From positions 1 through 55,124 of IMG/VR virus record IMGVR_UViG_3300021138_000034: DNA of 55,124 nucleotides; one strand, given 5' to 3'. Origin of the DNA: a virus. Position numbers and translations under genes: made by a program. Positions 6,447-14,161 of this stretch are shown here, in pieces (within the stretch, counting starts at the first letter, position 1; each line of letters opens with the position of its first letter). The notes under the pieces are model-generated. The model was not told the origin of the DNA. It searched no databases and worked only from the letters and a program-made list of their open reading frames with translations.

Positions 6447-9400
6447 CCGTTCCTCCTCCTGAAACGTGCAATCTGGCCAGCCACAAATGTGATGACCAAA
6501 ATCTTTTTAGCTTTTTTACGAGTAATGGGAGACATATCGTTTCCGATGTTGGCCATCGCAACAAAAGCTTGATTCACAGCTTGTACGCCAGGCACAGACG
6601 CTAAAGCTCCAGTAACCGGTGTGAGTGCTACTGGTACAGCGATGTCGGGTGCGTTAAAGGTTGTTCCGCCGGGTTGTCCAATAAAAGTGGCTGAAGTGGT
6701 GATAGCGTCGGGCGGAATAGGTAGACCAGAACCAGGTGGCGGAGCTGGAGGCGTTAATTTGCCGTCTTCTCCTACAACCTGAGGTGCAGATTTAGTACCA
6801 AAGAATTGTATGCCACCATTCTCTACTCCCGCTTGGTCAACCTGTACGTGAGGTACAAGGACGCTAGCTGGCGCTTCTTTTGGTGTAGTATCCGATAAAG
6901 AATTTGGGCTATCTTGAATTAGCCCAGGAGCAGGAGCTTCTGATGGTATTGATGGTGATGGGGCTGGGTCTGGCTGTGGCTGGACTGGCGGCGTGGAAGG
7001 AGGCACGGGTGCAGGACTTGGAGTCACTTGCGTGGTTGATCCTTGGTCTGACGGTGCCGATGGCGTTGTTGGTGTTTGTTGTTGGTCTGATTGGGAAGGG
7101 GAAGTAGATGGATCAGGAGCGCCTTGAGCATTTGAAGAAGTTGAGGGATCAGGCGAAGGAACAGCTGGATCTGGCGTTGGCGCAGGGGCCGGCTGCGGAT
7201 CCGAAGGTTGAGGTTGAGGCTGAGGCTGCGCTTCGTCAGTTCCTGAAGGAGATGCTGCAGGAGCCTGAGGTTCGCTCGGACTTGCAGGAGAAGGTAAAGC
7301 AGATGTCTGAGAATCAGAAGGCGACGGAGTAGATGCGGAAGAAGATTGCGATTGCTGTGCTTGGGCTTGCTGCGCTGCTAGGGCTGCTGCAGCTTGTGCA
7401 GCGGCTGCAGCATCGGCAGCGGCTTTAGCAGCAGCATCTTGCTGAGCCTTTAAGTCAATAGCAGCTACAACAGCATCTGTACTGGTCTGTATTGTTTGAA
7501 CCGCCGTTGCAGCAGTGGCTGTAGCGGTGTCCACCAAAGCCGAAGCTACGCTGATTTGCGAAACTAGCGTTGTTTGAATTGAATTAACTGTAGATGTGGC
7601 TTGAGAAGCCGCATCTCTAGCAGATTGTAGGTCTGCTTTAGCAGAATCCAAATCAGATTGAGCTTGTGCTTGAGTTGCTTGTGCAGACTGAACAGCGGCA
7701 TTGGCTGCATCTGAAGCCGCCTGAAGTTGAGTCAAAGTAGCTTGGTCTGTTGTCAAGTTTGTTTGAGCATCCGCTAATGCTTGAGCCGCGTCCGCAGCAG
7801 CTTGTTGAGCGGTTGTTAGGTTTTGCGTATCTGTTGTTAGGTTTTGCTGCAGGACTGTTAGGTTTTGAGTCTGGGTTGTTAGGTTTTGGGTATCAGAACT
7901 TAATACTTGTGTGAGGTTTTGAACTTGAGCTGCGTTTGACCCAACAGTGTTAAATGCAGAAGTTGGGACAGGAACCCAACCATTACCCACGTTCCATTGA
8001 AGCTGTGAAACAGCCCCTCCGCCGTTTTCGTAATACCACGCCAAGATATCCTGAGTTTGCTGTTGAGTGAAGTTCACAGACCCAGCGCCAGAGTAAGTTG
8101 GCCCCTGGTCTCTCCATTGGTTGATGACAAGAATATTATTAATGTAAAGCTTAAAGCCATCATCAGAATATGAACGGAAGTATACGACCTGTGGAGTTGG
8201 CGCAGTGACTGTTCCTGTGTATTGAACAACAACGTGATCAGCGTTTGCCCCCATTACTGACCCGCTACCCCAGTTAGCGTTAATTTGAGAAACGGTTCCC
8301 TGAGTAGCAGGGGTCATAGATGAAGTAGGAAGTGCCGGAGACGACCCGTTACCGGTGTTATAGGCCTTATAAGTAAGCCCTTGTGTAGCGGAATTGTTTG
8401 CTTGAGCTGTTGCCAAAGCGGTTTGGTCAGCGGCTACTGTTGATTGAGCATCGGAGACTACTGGAGTCTGAGCGTCTACAGCCGCTTGGTCAGAAGTAAC
8501 AGTTGCTTGACTAGAGGACACTACAGCGTTTGCTGAATCTGAAGACGATTGAGCAGAAGCTACATTAGTAACGTCCTGCGTTACTACTACGGTTTGGTTA
8601 GTAACGGCCTGAGCTGCTGCATCTGCTGAGGTTTGAGCCGTGACTGTAGCTGCTTGAGCTACGTCTAGAGCTACGGTTTTATCTGCTGCCGCAACCGTGG
8701 CTGAGTCCACAGAGGATTGAGCAACAGACTGAGCGTCTAAAGCAGGCTGTAGGGAATTGGCGGTAGAGGAAGCCGCTGCTATGGCAGCGGTAGCGTCTTG
8801 ATTTGCTTGGTCAGAAGCTTGGACCGCTTGATTAACATAAGTAACAGCATCCTGAACACCGGGAAGGGCTACCACAGCAGCCACAGCCTCTGGATCGTTT
8901 GACCCTATCTTTCCAAAAAGAGTAGTATTTGCGCTATCTATGGCAGACGTTACGGTAGAACCGTCAACAGTAACTTGGCTTGAAAGGGCGTTTAATTGTG
9001 AAACAGCTGATTGGCTATCTATTGGTGGTTGCTGTGGGTCTTGTGTCTGCACGACAGGCGCGACAGGCGGTTGGTTTGATTCTAAAGAGGAAGTCGAAGT
9101 AGATGGAGAAGTGGTCGATTCTGTGGTTCCTGATACCTGTGATGGCGTTGGTTCTACCACTGACGGTACTGGTGTGGGTGTGAATGATGGTGAAAGTTGT
9201 GACCCACTTGTCCCGTCAGTTGTTGAAGATACTGAAGGGCTACTAACAGATGCTTCAAGCGGTTGAGCTACTTGCAGTGTTGACGGGTCTGTTGTCTGTT
9301 GCTGGGTATTTAGCGTATCTTGAGATACGGGCGCAGAAGATTCATCTGCGTGAGCAGGAGACATCGAGAGCAAAGCGCCAGCAGCGCCCGCCCCAAGAAT

Positions 9401-9457
9401 AAGTGTGATTCGTTTTGAGTATCCAGATAGTGCTGCGAATGTGCGCAGATTACTAAT
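6443..9457 (-). CDS. Secreted giant stalk protein with PA14 domain (1004 aa, probable ATT start)
   Basis: The frame is open from 9457. No ATG, GTG or TTG precedes TTG 9373, yet codons 1-39 encode a textbook Sec signal peptide (SNLRTFAALSGYSKRITLIL, then an Ala/Gly core ending SPAHA before DESS). GGGGGAG lies six bases before ATT 9457, so I choose ATT. The order after the signal is: Ser/Thr/Pro-rich linker, Ala/Gln-rich coiled coil (about 150-350), PA14 domain (about 358-503, with YFRSYSDDGFKLYINN), NLT-heptad coiled coil, Pro/Ser linker (about 710-890), and a short hydrophobic stretch then RFRRRNG at the end. PA14 domains often bind sugars. It sits beside the lysis cassette. Confidence 0.75.
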   Translation of the reverse strand: MSNLRTFAALSGYSKRITLILGAGAAGALLSMSPAHADESSAPVSQDTLNTQQQTTDPSTLQVAQPLEASVSSPSVSSTTDGTSGSQLSPSFTPTPVPSVVEPTPSQVSGTTESTTSPSTSTSSLESNQPPVAPVVQTQDPQQPPIDSQSAVSQLNALSSQVTVDGSTVTSAIDSANTTLFGKIGSNDPEAVAAVVALPGVQDAVTYVNQAVQASDQANQDATAAIAAASSTANSLQPALDAQSVAQSSVDSATVAAADKTVALDVAQAATVTAQTSADAAAQAVTNQTVVVTQDVTNVASAQSSSDSANAVVSSSQATVTSDQAAVDAQTPVVSDAQSTVAADQTALATAQANNSATQGLTYKAYNTGNGSSPALPTSSMTPATQGTVSQINANWGSGSVMGANADHVVVQYTGTVTAPTPQVVYFRSYSDDGFKLYINNILVINQWRDQGPTYSGAGSVNFTQQQTQDILAWYYENGGGAVSQLQWNVGNGWVPVPTSAFNTVGSNAAQVQNLTQVLSSDTQNLTTQTQNLTVLQQNLTTDTQNLTTAQQAAADAAQALADAQTNLTTDQATLTQLQAASDAANAAVQSAQATQAQAQSDLDSAKADLQSARDAASQATSTVNSIQTTLVSQISVASALVDTATATAATAVQTIQTSTDAVVAAIDLKAQQDAAAKAAADAAAAAQAAAALAAQQAQAQQSQSSSASTPSPSDSQTSALPSPASPSEPQAPAASPSGTDEAQPQPQPQPSDPQPAPAPTPDPAVPSPDPSTSSNAQGAPDPSTSPSQSDQQQTPTTPSAPSDQGSTTQVTPSPAPVPPSTPPVQPQPDPAPSPSIPSEAPAPGLIQDSPNSLSDTTPKEAPASVLVPHVQVDQAGVENGGIQFFGTKSAPQVVGEDGKLTPPAPPPGSGLPIPPDAITTSATFIGQPGGTTFNAPDIAVPVALTPVTGALASVPGVQAVNQAFVAMANIGNDMSPITRKKAKKILVITFVAGQIARFRRRNG
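7815..7888 (-). repeat. 21-bp tandem repeat encoding NLT heptads
   Basis: GTTAGGTTTTG recurs on the plus strand at 7815, 7836, 7857 and 7878, exactly 21 bp apart. On the coding strand this gives heptads NLTTDTQ, NLTTQTQ and the like. The repeat builds the coiled-coil stalk after the PA14 domain and could vary in copy number. Confidence 0.85.
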
Positions 9458-9508
9458 CTTTGTCTCCCCCTAAGAGCAATTACTCTTTATTTTACGGGAG
9501 TACTTCAA

Positions 9509-9706
9509 TTATGGCTGGATAAAGCCATTCGGATCATAGATGGTTACAGCTTTAACTTGAAACTGTGACGATTTCTCTTTTGCATGATGTCCGCAAAACA
9601 TAAGTTCACCTGTAAGAAAGGTAACAATAACCTGAGCAGCTGCGCTGCAAGAGTCGCAACGATCAGTTGCTAGTAGTTCCCTGCTTTCAAGCGTTGTTGC
9701 GGTCAT
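9509..9706 (-). CDS. DUF7455-like zinc-ribbon protein (65 aa)
   Basis: The pattern LLATDRCDSCSAAAQV then GELMFCGHHAKE matches the short actinobacterial DUF7455 proteins as I remember them. The Cys-x2-Cys and Cys-x-His-His residues could bind one metal. The start overlaps the stop of the upstream gene (TAATG). Cellular role unknown. Confidence 0.7.
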   Translation of the reverse strand: MTATTLESRELLATDRCDSCSAAAQVIVTFLTGELMFCGHHAKEKSSQFQVKAVTIYDPNGFIQP

Positions 9707-9954
9707 TACATGCTCCCACCACTCGTCGCGCCGCTACCTGCGGCTGCGCCTCCATCAGATGACCCAGCAGTTGATGCACCTTCTGCAGCTTCTGCTGTTG
9801 CGGTTTCCTGAGATTCTTGCGAAGAATTTACCTCATTAGGACCATTATTACCTAATCCATACGCCGGAGTCGTAGTTAAACCAACTCCACCGACCATTAA
9901 ATAATTCCCGCCGTACATACCATAGCCAAGCTGTGGGTGCTTTTTTCTTTTCAT
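9706..9954 (-). CDS. Gly/Ser-rich hypothetical protein (82 aa)
   Basis: Basic N-terminus (MKRKKHPQLGYGMYGGNYLM) followed by a Glu/Ala and then Gly/Ser low-complexity tail ending GSGATSGGSM. It overlaps the HAD phosphatase gene by four bases. No recognised family. Confidence 0.5.
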   Translation of the reverse strand: MKRKKHPQLGYGMYGGNYLMVGGVGLTTTPAYGLGNNGPNEVNSSQESQETATAEAAEGASTAGSSDGGAAAGSGATSGGSM

Positions 9955-10379
9955 GCTTTTTCCGCCTTTACGCCTTCGTGTCTAAACATCTTACGATTTT
10001 TATTTTTATCGTCGTATGCTTTTTTTACGTTGTACTTAGGCGCAATTTCTTTTTCAAACTCGCGCTTTTTAACATTTTTATCTTTTTCTTTAACATCTCC
10101 GCGTGGACGCATGTGAACAGACGCAGCGTGGACATGATGTTTCTTTAGCCAATCATCTGTCTCTTTGCGGTATGAGGCTGACCGGGCAGTCATGATTACT
10201 ACATCTTCGCCCTTTTTCTCAGCTTTCTTAAGCTTCTTCATGTTCTTGTGAATTACTGGGGCTTCTTCTGCCTCTTTAGCAAATCCTTCATGGCGATGCT
10301 TGTGGTGCTTTTTGTACTTTTTGACATTAGCAAGGGTGCCATCAAGGTCAAAAACAACAGCTTTATGCTTCTTGCTCAA
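9951..10379 (-). CDS. HAD-family phosphatase resembling the polynucleotide 3'-phosphatase domain
   Basis: TTG 10379 is chosen because GAGGAG lies seven bases upstream; the longer GTG 10394 has no ribosome site. The 142-residue protein has HAD motif I VVFDLDGTL (D11, D13), motif II VVIMTARSASYR, MRPRGD.KEKD, and motif IV KKAYDDKNKNRKMFR. This order resembles the phosphatase half of T4 polynucleotide kinase. The kinase half is absent. The sequence is unusually Lys/His-rich. It may trim 3' phosphates during DNA or RNA repair. Confidence 0.75.
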   Translation of the reverse strand: MSKKHKAVVFDLDGTLANVKKYKKHHKHRHEGFAKEAEEAPVIHKNMKKLKKAEKKGEDVVIMTARSASYRKETDDWLKKHHVHAASVHMRPRGDVKEKDKNVKKREFEKEIAPKYNVKKAYDDKNKNRKMFRHEGVKAEKA

Positions 10380-10521
10380 GATGCTTCTCCTCACATGATC
10401 TAGCTAAACTGGTAACAACATACGACTTGCCGCACAGCTCACAAGTCCAAGGGTCTTTTCTACTTTTCGTTTTCTTTCTTCCCTGCTCGGCGCTTATTTT
10501 CCTTGGCAGTATTCTTGCCAT
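10363..10521 (-). CDS. C2H2-type zinc-finger small protein (up to 52 aa)
   Basis: The frame encodes ...KDPWTCELCGKSYVVTSLA then RSCEEKH, a zinc-finger-like Cys-x2-Cys...Cys-x3-His pattern. It lies between the HNH and HAD genes and overlaps both ends. ATG 10521 is the only start but has no ribosome site, so the true N-terminus is unsure and coupling to the HNH gene is possible. Confidence 0.5.
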   Translation of the reverse strand: MARILPRKISAEQGRKKTKSRKDPWTCELCGKSYVVTSLARSCEEKHLEQEA

Positions 10522-10750
10522 GTTTTAAAGCTCGCAGGTTGCCTTTAGAGTCATTGCTGTGATTGTTGTCTTTATGGTCTACATCTGTGCCACGAGGAAG
10601 TTTGCCGTTTTTTGATTCATAATCAGCACGAGCTTTGTTCTTGGAAGTGGTTACCCACTTACCTCCAACCTTCTTCTTGTAAACATAAATAGGGCGTCCG
10701 CCATTAGCGTCAGAGCCCTTGTATGGGCCAAACTTCTTAGTCTCTGACAT
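10460..10750 (-). CDS. HNH endonuclease-like protein (96 aa)
   Basis: The C-terminal half has LPRGTDVDHKDNNHSNDSK then GNLRAL, an HNH motif with the DxDHKD and N..NL elements. The N-terminus is a basic AP2-like strand region (GGRPIYVYKKKVGGKW). Such free-standing HNH proteins in phages may be homing nucleases or packaging-associated nickases. TAATG-coupled to the preceding gene. Confidence 0.8.
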   Translation of the reverse strand: MSETKKFGPYKGSDANGGRPIYVYKKKVGGKWVTTSKNKARADYESKNGKLPRGTDVDHKDNNHSNDSKGNLRALKHGKNTAKENKRRAGKKENEK

Positions 10751-10851
10751 TATTTTTTAGCCTTCTTCTCTGGAACACAGTTGGGAACTTGCTTGCCATC
10801 TTTTTCTTTCATACCGAACTGTCGGTAGTTTGCCCAACATGGGGAAGCCAT
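10750..10851 (-). CDS. Micro-protein with CW/NC motif (33 aa)
   Basis: Encodes MASPCWANYRQFGMKEKDGK then QVPNCVPEKKAKK. The PCW..Y...GMK....VPNCVP pattern recurs in tiny phage proteins. TAATG overlaps exist at both ends, showing it is a real member of the gene chain. Function unknown. Confidence 0.65.
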   Translation of the reverse strand: MASPCWANYRQFGMKEKDGKQVPNCVPEKKAKK

Positions 10852-11108
10852 TAGCAATCCCACTTTCTTAATGATAGAGCCTTACGGGTTGGTTTACCGT
10901 TCTTTTCCATAGGACCAGGCATGCCACCCATACGCGCACAGAACGACTTACGACGAGCTGCAGCTTTAGGGGACTTCTTTGCCTGCTTTGAAGATACCGG
11001 TGGCTTTAGGTTGTGACCTTCTGCTTTAGCAGACGCACGGCCCTTGGCGTTTAGTCCGCCTTCAGGGTTCTTACCTTCTTTACGTTGCCAGGCTGGTGAT
11101 TTAGCCAT
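10851..11108 (-). CDS. DUF6321-like small basic protein (85 aa)
   Basis: SPAWQRKEGKNPEGGLNAKG at the N-terminus and KSFCARMGGM...LSLRKWDC at the C-terminus recall the phage DUF6321 family, named from memory. Two conserved cysteines and many basic residues suggest metal or nucleic-acid binding. TAATG-coupled to the 33-residue gene downstream. Confidence 0.65.
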   Translation of the reverse strand: MAKSPAWQRKEGKNPEGGLNAKGRASAKAEGHNLKPPVSSKQAKKSPKAAARRKSFCARMGGMPGPMEKNGKPTRKALSLRKWDC

Positions 11109-11217
11109 TTCTTTCCAACTCTCTGATTACGCACACACAAGGACATGTGTCTTGATCGCAAACTCCGTGGTCTAGCTTATGGTTGCACTTTGGGCAAATC
11201 TTTTCCCATTCGCTCAT
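11101..11217 (-). CDS. Zinc-ribbon micro-protein (38 aa)
   Basis: Reads MSEWEKICPKCNHKLDHGVC followed by DQDTCPCVCVIRELERNG. Two cysteine pairs are spaced to bind zinc. It overlaps the gene on each side (ATGA at the start). Unknown function. Confidence 0.65.
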   Translation of the reverse strand: MSEWEKICPKCNHKLDHGVCDQDTCPCVCVIRELERNG

Positions 11218-11381
11218 ATTGACCACCATTCACCGCTTTTGGCGTTAGGGTTGGCTAATTTCCACTCCCTATACAGCCTATTTTCTGTATCCCAGTCTAT
11301 CCAATGAGTGGGTTTACCACAGTCGGGACAGGTTCCAGGACCAACATTTTCTGTAACATGCCGGCAAAGACTATTATCCAT
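11214..11381 (-). CDS. Zinc-finger micro-protein (55 aa)
   Basis: Pattern C6..H8, then TCPDCGKPTHWIDWDTEN and an ending GEWWSI, which recurs in phage zinc-finger proteins. Overlaps its neighbours by 4 and 8 bases. Possible metal-binding adaptor; function unknown. Confidence 0.65.
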   Translation of the reverse strand: MDNSLCRHVTENVGPGTCPDCGKPTHWIDWDTENRLYREWKLANPNAKSGEWWSI

Positions 11382-11550
11382 TTTCCTTATGCCAGTCTTT
11401 TACGGCGTCTTCTGCTGCTTTTAAGCTGTGTACATTTGGCAAAGTGTAAGTGCCATCACCATTTGGGTGGTGAACTTTAAACTTACCGTCGTGCTCGTCG
11501 ACAACGTGAGTTTCGCCATCTACTTTGAACTGAAGTTTGTTAGGTTTCAT
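11374..11550 (-). CDS. Hypothetical protein (58 aa)
   Basis: Reads MKPNKLQFKVDGETHVVDEH... with GTYTLPNVHSLKAAEDAV. It looks like a small beta-beta-alpha unit, with strands up to HHPNGDGTYTL and a C-terminal helix. Overlaps both neighbours by 4-8 bases. No known family. Confidence 0.6.
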   Translation of the reverse strand: MKPNKLQFKVDGETHVVDEHDGKFKVHHPNGDGTYTLPNVHSLKAAEDAVKDWHKENG

Positions 11551-11777
11551 CCGTTGTAATCCCTCTGCGCTCTCAAGAATTGATTTGACCCACGTGTGCG
11601 GATAATTCCTTCATCACTAATTTTAGCGCGCTTAGGTTCTTCTGAATAAGCGCAACCCATAGCATCTGGATGAAAAGTCATGGCTTTTCCTGTAGTAGTG
11701 CGAACTGTGTGAGCCGGGCCTTTAATTGGCTTTCCGCAGCTTCCGCACAGATTTAGTTGAGAACCTTTAGCCTTCAT
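11547..11777 (-). CDS. Zinc-ribbon hypothetical protein (76 aa)
   Basis: N-terminal LNLCGSCGKPIKGPAHTV and later FHPDAMGCAY give a Cys-x2-Cys...His...Cys metal site. The C-terminus is basic. ATGA overlap with the neighbours on both sides. Confidence 0.6.
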   Translation of the reverse strand: MKAKGSQLNLCGSCGKPIKGPAHTVRTTTGKAMTFHPDAMGCAYSEEPKRAKISDEGIIRTRGSNQFLRAQRDYNG

Positions 11778-11860
11778 AGTGGAAGTTCCAAAGCGGCATC
11801 CACGGCATCATCAATATTGTAAGTGGGTTCATGATCACACCTACCGCACTGCAAGCACAT
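11774..11860 (-). CDS. Micro-protein with CxxC/CxxC (28 aa)
   Basis: MCLQCGRCDHEPTYNIDDAV plus eight residues. Start coupled by TAATG, stop by ATGA, so it is embedded in the translational chain despite its size. Confidence 0.55.
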   Translation of the reverse strand: MCLQCGRCDHEPTYNIDDAVDAALELPL

Positions 11861-12108
11861 TACTTTTCCCTTCTTGGGGCTTTCTTAATTACGTCTGAAG
11901 CTGCTGGTGAGGCAGAGTAGCGTCCATATGCTCCTCTACGACCATTAAAGATTCCAGGAGTGTTCATGCGAAGAGATGAAGCAACTTGTGCAGTCTTCTT
12001 CTTTTTAACTGGTTTTCCTTTTGGCAAGTCTTGAGAGACTGCCTCTTTGCCTAAAGCGCGTTCAGCTTTAGTTCTGCCAGTAGCCGGGTTGTATGCTGGC
12101 TTCTTCAT
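11860..12108 (-). CDS. Basic hypothetical protein (82 aa)
   Basis: Lys/Arg/Ala-rich, probably disordered: MKKPAYNPATGRTKAERALG, a KKKK run, and an ending KKAPRREK. Overlaps the neighbouring genes by one base on each side. Nucleic-acid binding is plausible from composition only. Confidence 0.5.
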   Translation of the reverse strand: MKKPAYNPATGRTKAERALGKEAVSQDLPKGKPVKKKKTAQVASSLRMNTPGIFNGRRGAYGRYSASPAASDVIKKAPRREK

Positions 12109-12314
12109 TAGCGCTTTTTCTTTTTGCTGTAGTACTCGCGCAAAGACTTACCTGGAAGCCTAACAATCTTCTCTTTATTGTAATTAGGCATATTTGGAAC
12201 GTAATTCATAGCCTGATGTTTCATAGGCTCGTCGCCAGGTGTGCGATACTCAGAGTACTCTGGACGATCATCATCTGTGGATTCAGTAAAGAACTGGCCT
12301 GATGTGGGTTTCAT
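12108..12314 (-). CDS. Hypothetical protein (68 aa)
   Basis: Polar sequence with MKHQAMNYVPNMPNYNKEKI and a KKKKR C-terminus. One of several consecutive short genes with Tyr/Pro/Asn-rich content. No motif recognised. Confidence 0.5.
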   Translation of the reverse strand: MKPTSGQFFTESTDDDRPEYSEYRTPGDEPMKHQAMNYVPNMPNYNKEKIVRLPGKSLREYYSKKKKR

Positions 12315-12508
12315 AGGTACTCCGGATTAGGAAATGGGTTGCCTGGTTCGTATTCTGTATTGCCTTTAGCAATACTATCAGTCTCTTTATCAAGAATGGT
12401 GTTTGGATTAGCCTGCATATAAGGCTTGAGTTTTTTATAAGCTCTGTGCTTATTGATGTCAGTTACAGACTGCTCACCAGGTTTTAATTGGTTTTTCTTA
12501 GGAAGCAT
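12311..12508 (-). CDS. Hypothetical protein (65 aa)
   Basis: MLPKKNQLKPGEQSVTDINK..., ending EYEPGNPFPNPEYL. Overlaps the downstream gene by four bases. No motif recognised. Confidence 0.5.
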   Translation of the reverse strand: MLPKKNQLKPGEQSVTDINKHRAYKKLKPYMQANPNTILDKETDSIAKGNTEYEPGNPFPNPEYL

Positions 12509-12516
12509 AGCAAGGC

Positions 12517-13122
12517 CTACTCTTCCTTAGCTTTTCCTTTAAACTGCTGACCTTCAGATTGAGACTTATCTCCGTGAGCTGGTTTACCCTGACTACGGTT
12601 TAAGCTCTCTTGTTTAAATCCTGGTTTTCTAATTCCCCAGCTTACGTAGTCGGCGCGAGCACTTCCGCGCTTAGGGCGCTCTGACTGCCATTTACGAACA
12701 TCAGTAGCTGGTTGCCAATCAGTTTCACGTTCTAGCTTAGAAACTCCACGATAAGAGCGGGCAGCTTGGCGCTCGCGATTAACGTTGCTCTCAGACCACT
12801 GACCCATAGTTCTAGTGTTCTTCTCACCGCGTCCTGGCATACGAGACTTGTGAACATTGCTGGTCATCTGTTCTGCAATGTGCATTTGTGATTCTGGGGT
12901 GTTGGCGGTATTGCCCAAGCGATCAGGGGTTGAGACGCGCTTAGAGAAGCTCTCCGCGCTTACTCCACCTTTAGCAGCGTGAGAAGATGCGGACTCGTGC
13001 ACCTTGAAAGGTTTTGCCTTACCGGAAGCTTTCTTAGGCTTCTGGGCAGCTACAGCTTTCTTGGTGGCTCTTTTAGCAGCGGACTCCGCGCTAGTGACCT
13101 TGGGTTTAGATGACTTTGCCAT
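12517..13122 (-). CDS. Basic low-complexity protein (201 aa)
   Basis: The N-terminus is Lys/Ala/Ser-rich, histone-tail-like (ESAAKRATKKAVAAQKPKKA), then many Arg/Ser/Gln, Trp in W(Q/S) contexts and a polar tail. No catalytic motif. A virion-internal or DNA-coating protein is possible, inferred from composition alone. Confidence 0.5.
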   Translation of the reverse strand: MAKSSKPKVTSAESAAKRATKKAVAAQKPKKASGKAKPFKVHESASSHAAKGGVSAESFSKRVSTPDRLGNTANTPESQMHIAEQMTSNVHKSRMPGRGEKNTRTMGQWSESNVNRERQAARSYRGVSKLERETDWQPATDVRKWQSERPKRGSARADYVSWGIRKPGFKQESLNRSQGKPAHGDKSQSEGQQFKGKAKEE

Positions 13123-13139
13123 AGTGTTAGTTTCTCAGA

Positions 13140-13367
13140 CTATTGGCTTTGGCGAATGTTAAATTCCAAATGAGCCTCATTTAAGAGGGGGGAAATCAGC
13201 TTACGGCTGGCGCTCAGATGCTTTTGGAGGAAGTGGTCGACGATTATCTGCTCGTCATGCAGAGCAGGAAGGCAGCCGTTGTTGTAGTCAAGCTTTATGA
13301 CACGGCAAAGTCGACCTATGTGGTCTTCGCGTTCGCCCTGTTCCAGGAGCCACACCATGAATAGCAT
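13140..13367 (-). CDS. YozE-like small protein (75 aa)
   Basis: The N-terminal WLLEQGEREDHIGRLCRVIK resembles the YozE SAM-like fold motif (W....R.D.IG.L...). The rest is helical. The family match is from memory; function unknown. Confidence 0.5.
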   Translation of the reverse strand: MLFMVWLLEQGEREDHIGRLCRVIKLDYNNGCLPALHDEQIIVDHFLQKHLSASRKLISPLLNEAHLEFNIRQSQ

Positions 13368-13382
13368 GGCATAAAGTATGGA

Positions 13383-13787
13383 CTACTCGTCTTCCTCAGG
13401 TGGTACAAACTCGCTTAGAGGGGTGCGTTCTACATCAATACCTGTGATGCCCTCGATTGGAGTCGAGTGAACCACAAGGGTTAGCTGAACCCTGTCTTCT
13501 TGGGCATATTTCTCTAGGTGGTCTTCCATGTTAATGATCTCGGGGTCGTCTATGGACTCATATTTGTAGTAGCCCTCTTCGGCACGTTCCCAGCGATAAC
13601 CGCAGCAATCGCAGTCAACGTCCACCAATTCGCCGGTTTCTTCATCCAAGTCTTTGCCATCGAAGTAGATGTCCTGCAGAGCAAGCTCATTAGCCTGCTC
13701 TGCGGAATCTGCCTCTACGATGTAAATAATGGCGGGGCCAGTGAAGGTGCCTCCGGTGTTATTTTGACGGTAGAGATAAAAACTCAC
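13383..13787 (-). CDS. Acidic hypothetical protein with CDCC motif (134 aa)
   Basis: An N-terminal beta segment (MSFYLYRQNNTGG...IIYIVEADSAEQANELAL), a central VDCDCCGYRWERAEEGYYKY cluster that could bind a metal, and a beta-rich C-terminus ending PPEEDE. Overlaps the histone-tail-like gene upstream by four bases. Confidence 0.55.
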   Translation of the reverse strand: MSFYLYRQNNTGGTFTGPAIIYIVEADSAEQANELALQDIYFDGKDLDEETGELVDVDCDCCGYRWERAEEGYYKYESIDDPEIINMEDHLEKYAQEDRVQLTLVVHSTPIEGITGIDVERTPLSEFVPPEEDE

Positions 13788-14161
13788 TTCTTTTTAGCCT
13801 TCTTCTTATCAGTCTTCCATTTAGCTACAACAGGCTTCTTCTTTGCAGGAGCCTTCTTAGCAACCTTCTTGACGACCTTCTTAGCTGCTTTTTTAGCAGC
13901 AGACTTCTTAGCAGCCTTCTTGACCTTCTTTTTTTCCTTTGGAGCATGCTCACAGAAAGTCATGTGGTTAAGAACCTGAATCTTCCAGCTCATGCTGGTG
14001 AAAGAACCAGTATATGGAGAATGGATCTCTACACCGAAGTCGCAGCCATCATGTGGGCACTCCAACATCGCGTAGTCTTTGCGGTCCCAAAACTTCCAAG
14101 AAGGGGACTTTCGGTACCAACCCTTTTCTTCGCGCTTACTCGGATACTTCTTCTGTTCCAT
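13784..14161 (-). CDS. Zinc-finger protein with histone H1-like Lys/Ala tail (125 aa)
   Basis: ATG 14161 is preferred because GAAGGG lies seven bases upstream; an in-frame ATG at 14176 has none. The N-terminal half has CPHDGCDFGVEIHSP...HMTFCEH, a C2H2-like metal site. The last 50 residues are almost pure Lys/Ala/Pro/Val (KKAAKKSAAKKAAKKVVKK), like eukaryotic H1 or mycobacterial HupB tails. A DNA-condensing or nucleoid-targeting protein is inferred. Confidence 0.65.
   Translation of the reverse strand: MEQKKYPSKREEKGWYRKSPSWKFWDRKDYAMLECPHDGCDFGVEIHSPYTGSFTSMSWKIQVLNHMTFCEHAPKEKKKVKKAAKKSAAKKAAKKVVKKVAKKAPAKKKPVVAKWKTDKKKAKKK

Noticed and set aside
6904-7332. Plus-strand open frames inside the PA14 gene
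   Set aside because: They are shadows created by the Ala/Pro/Ser-rich repeats of the minus-strand gene and lack ribosome sites.
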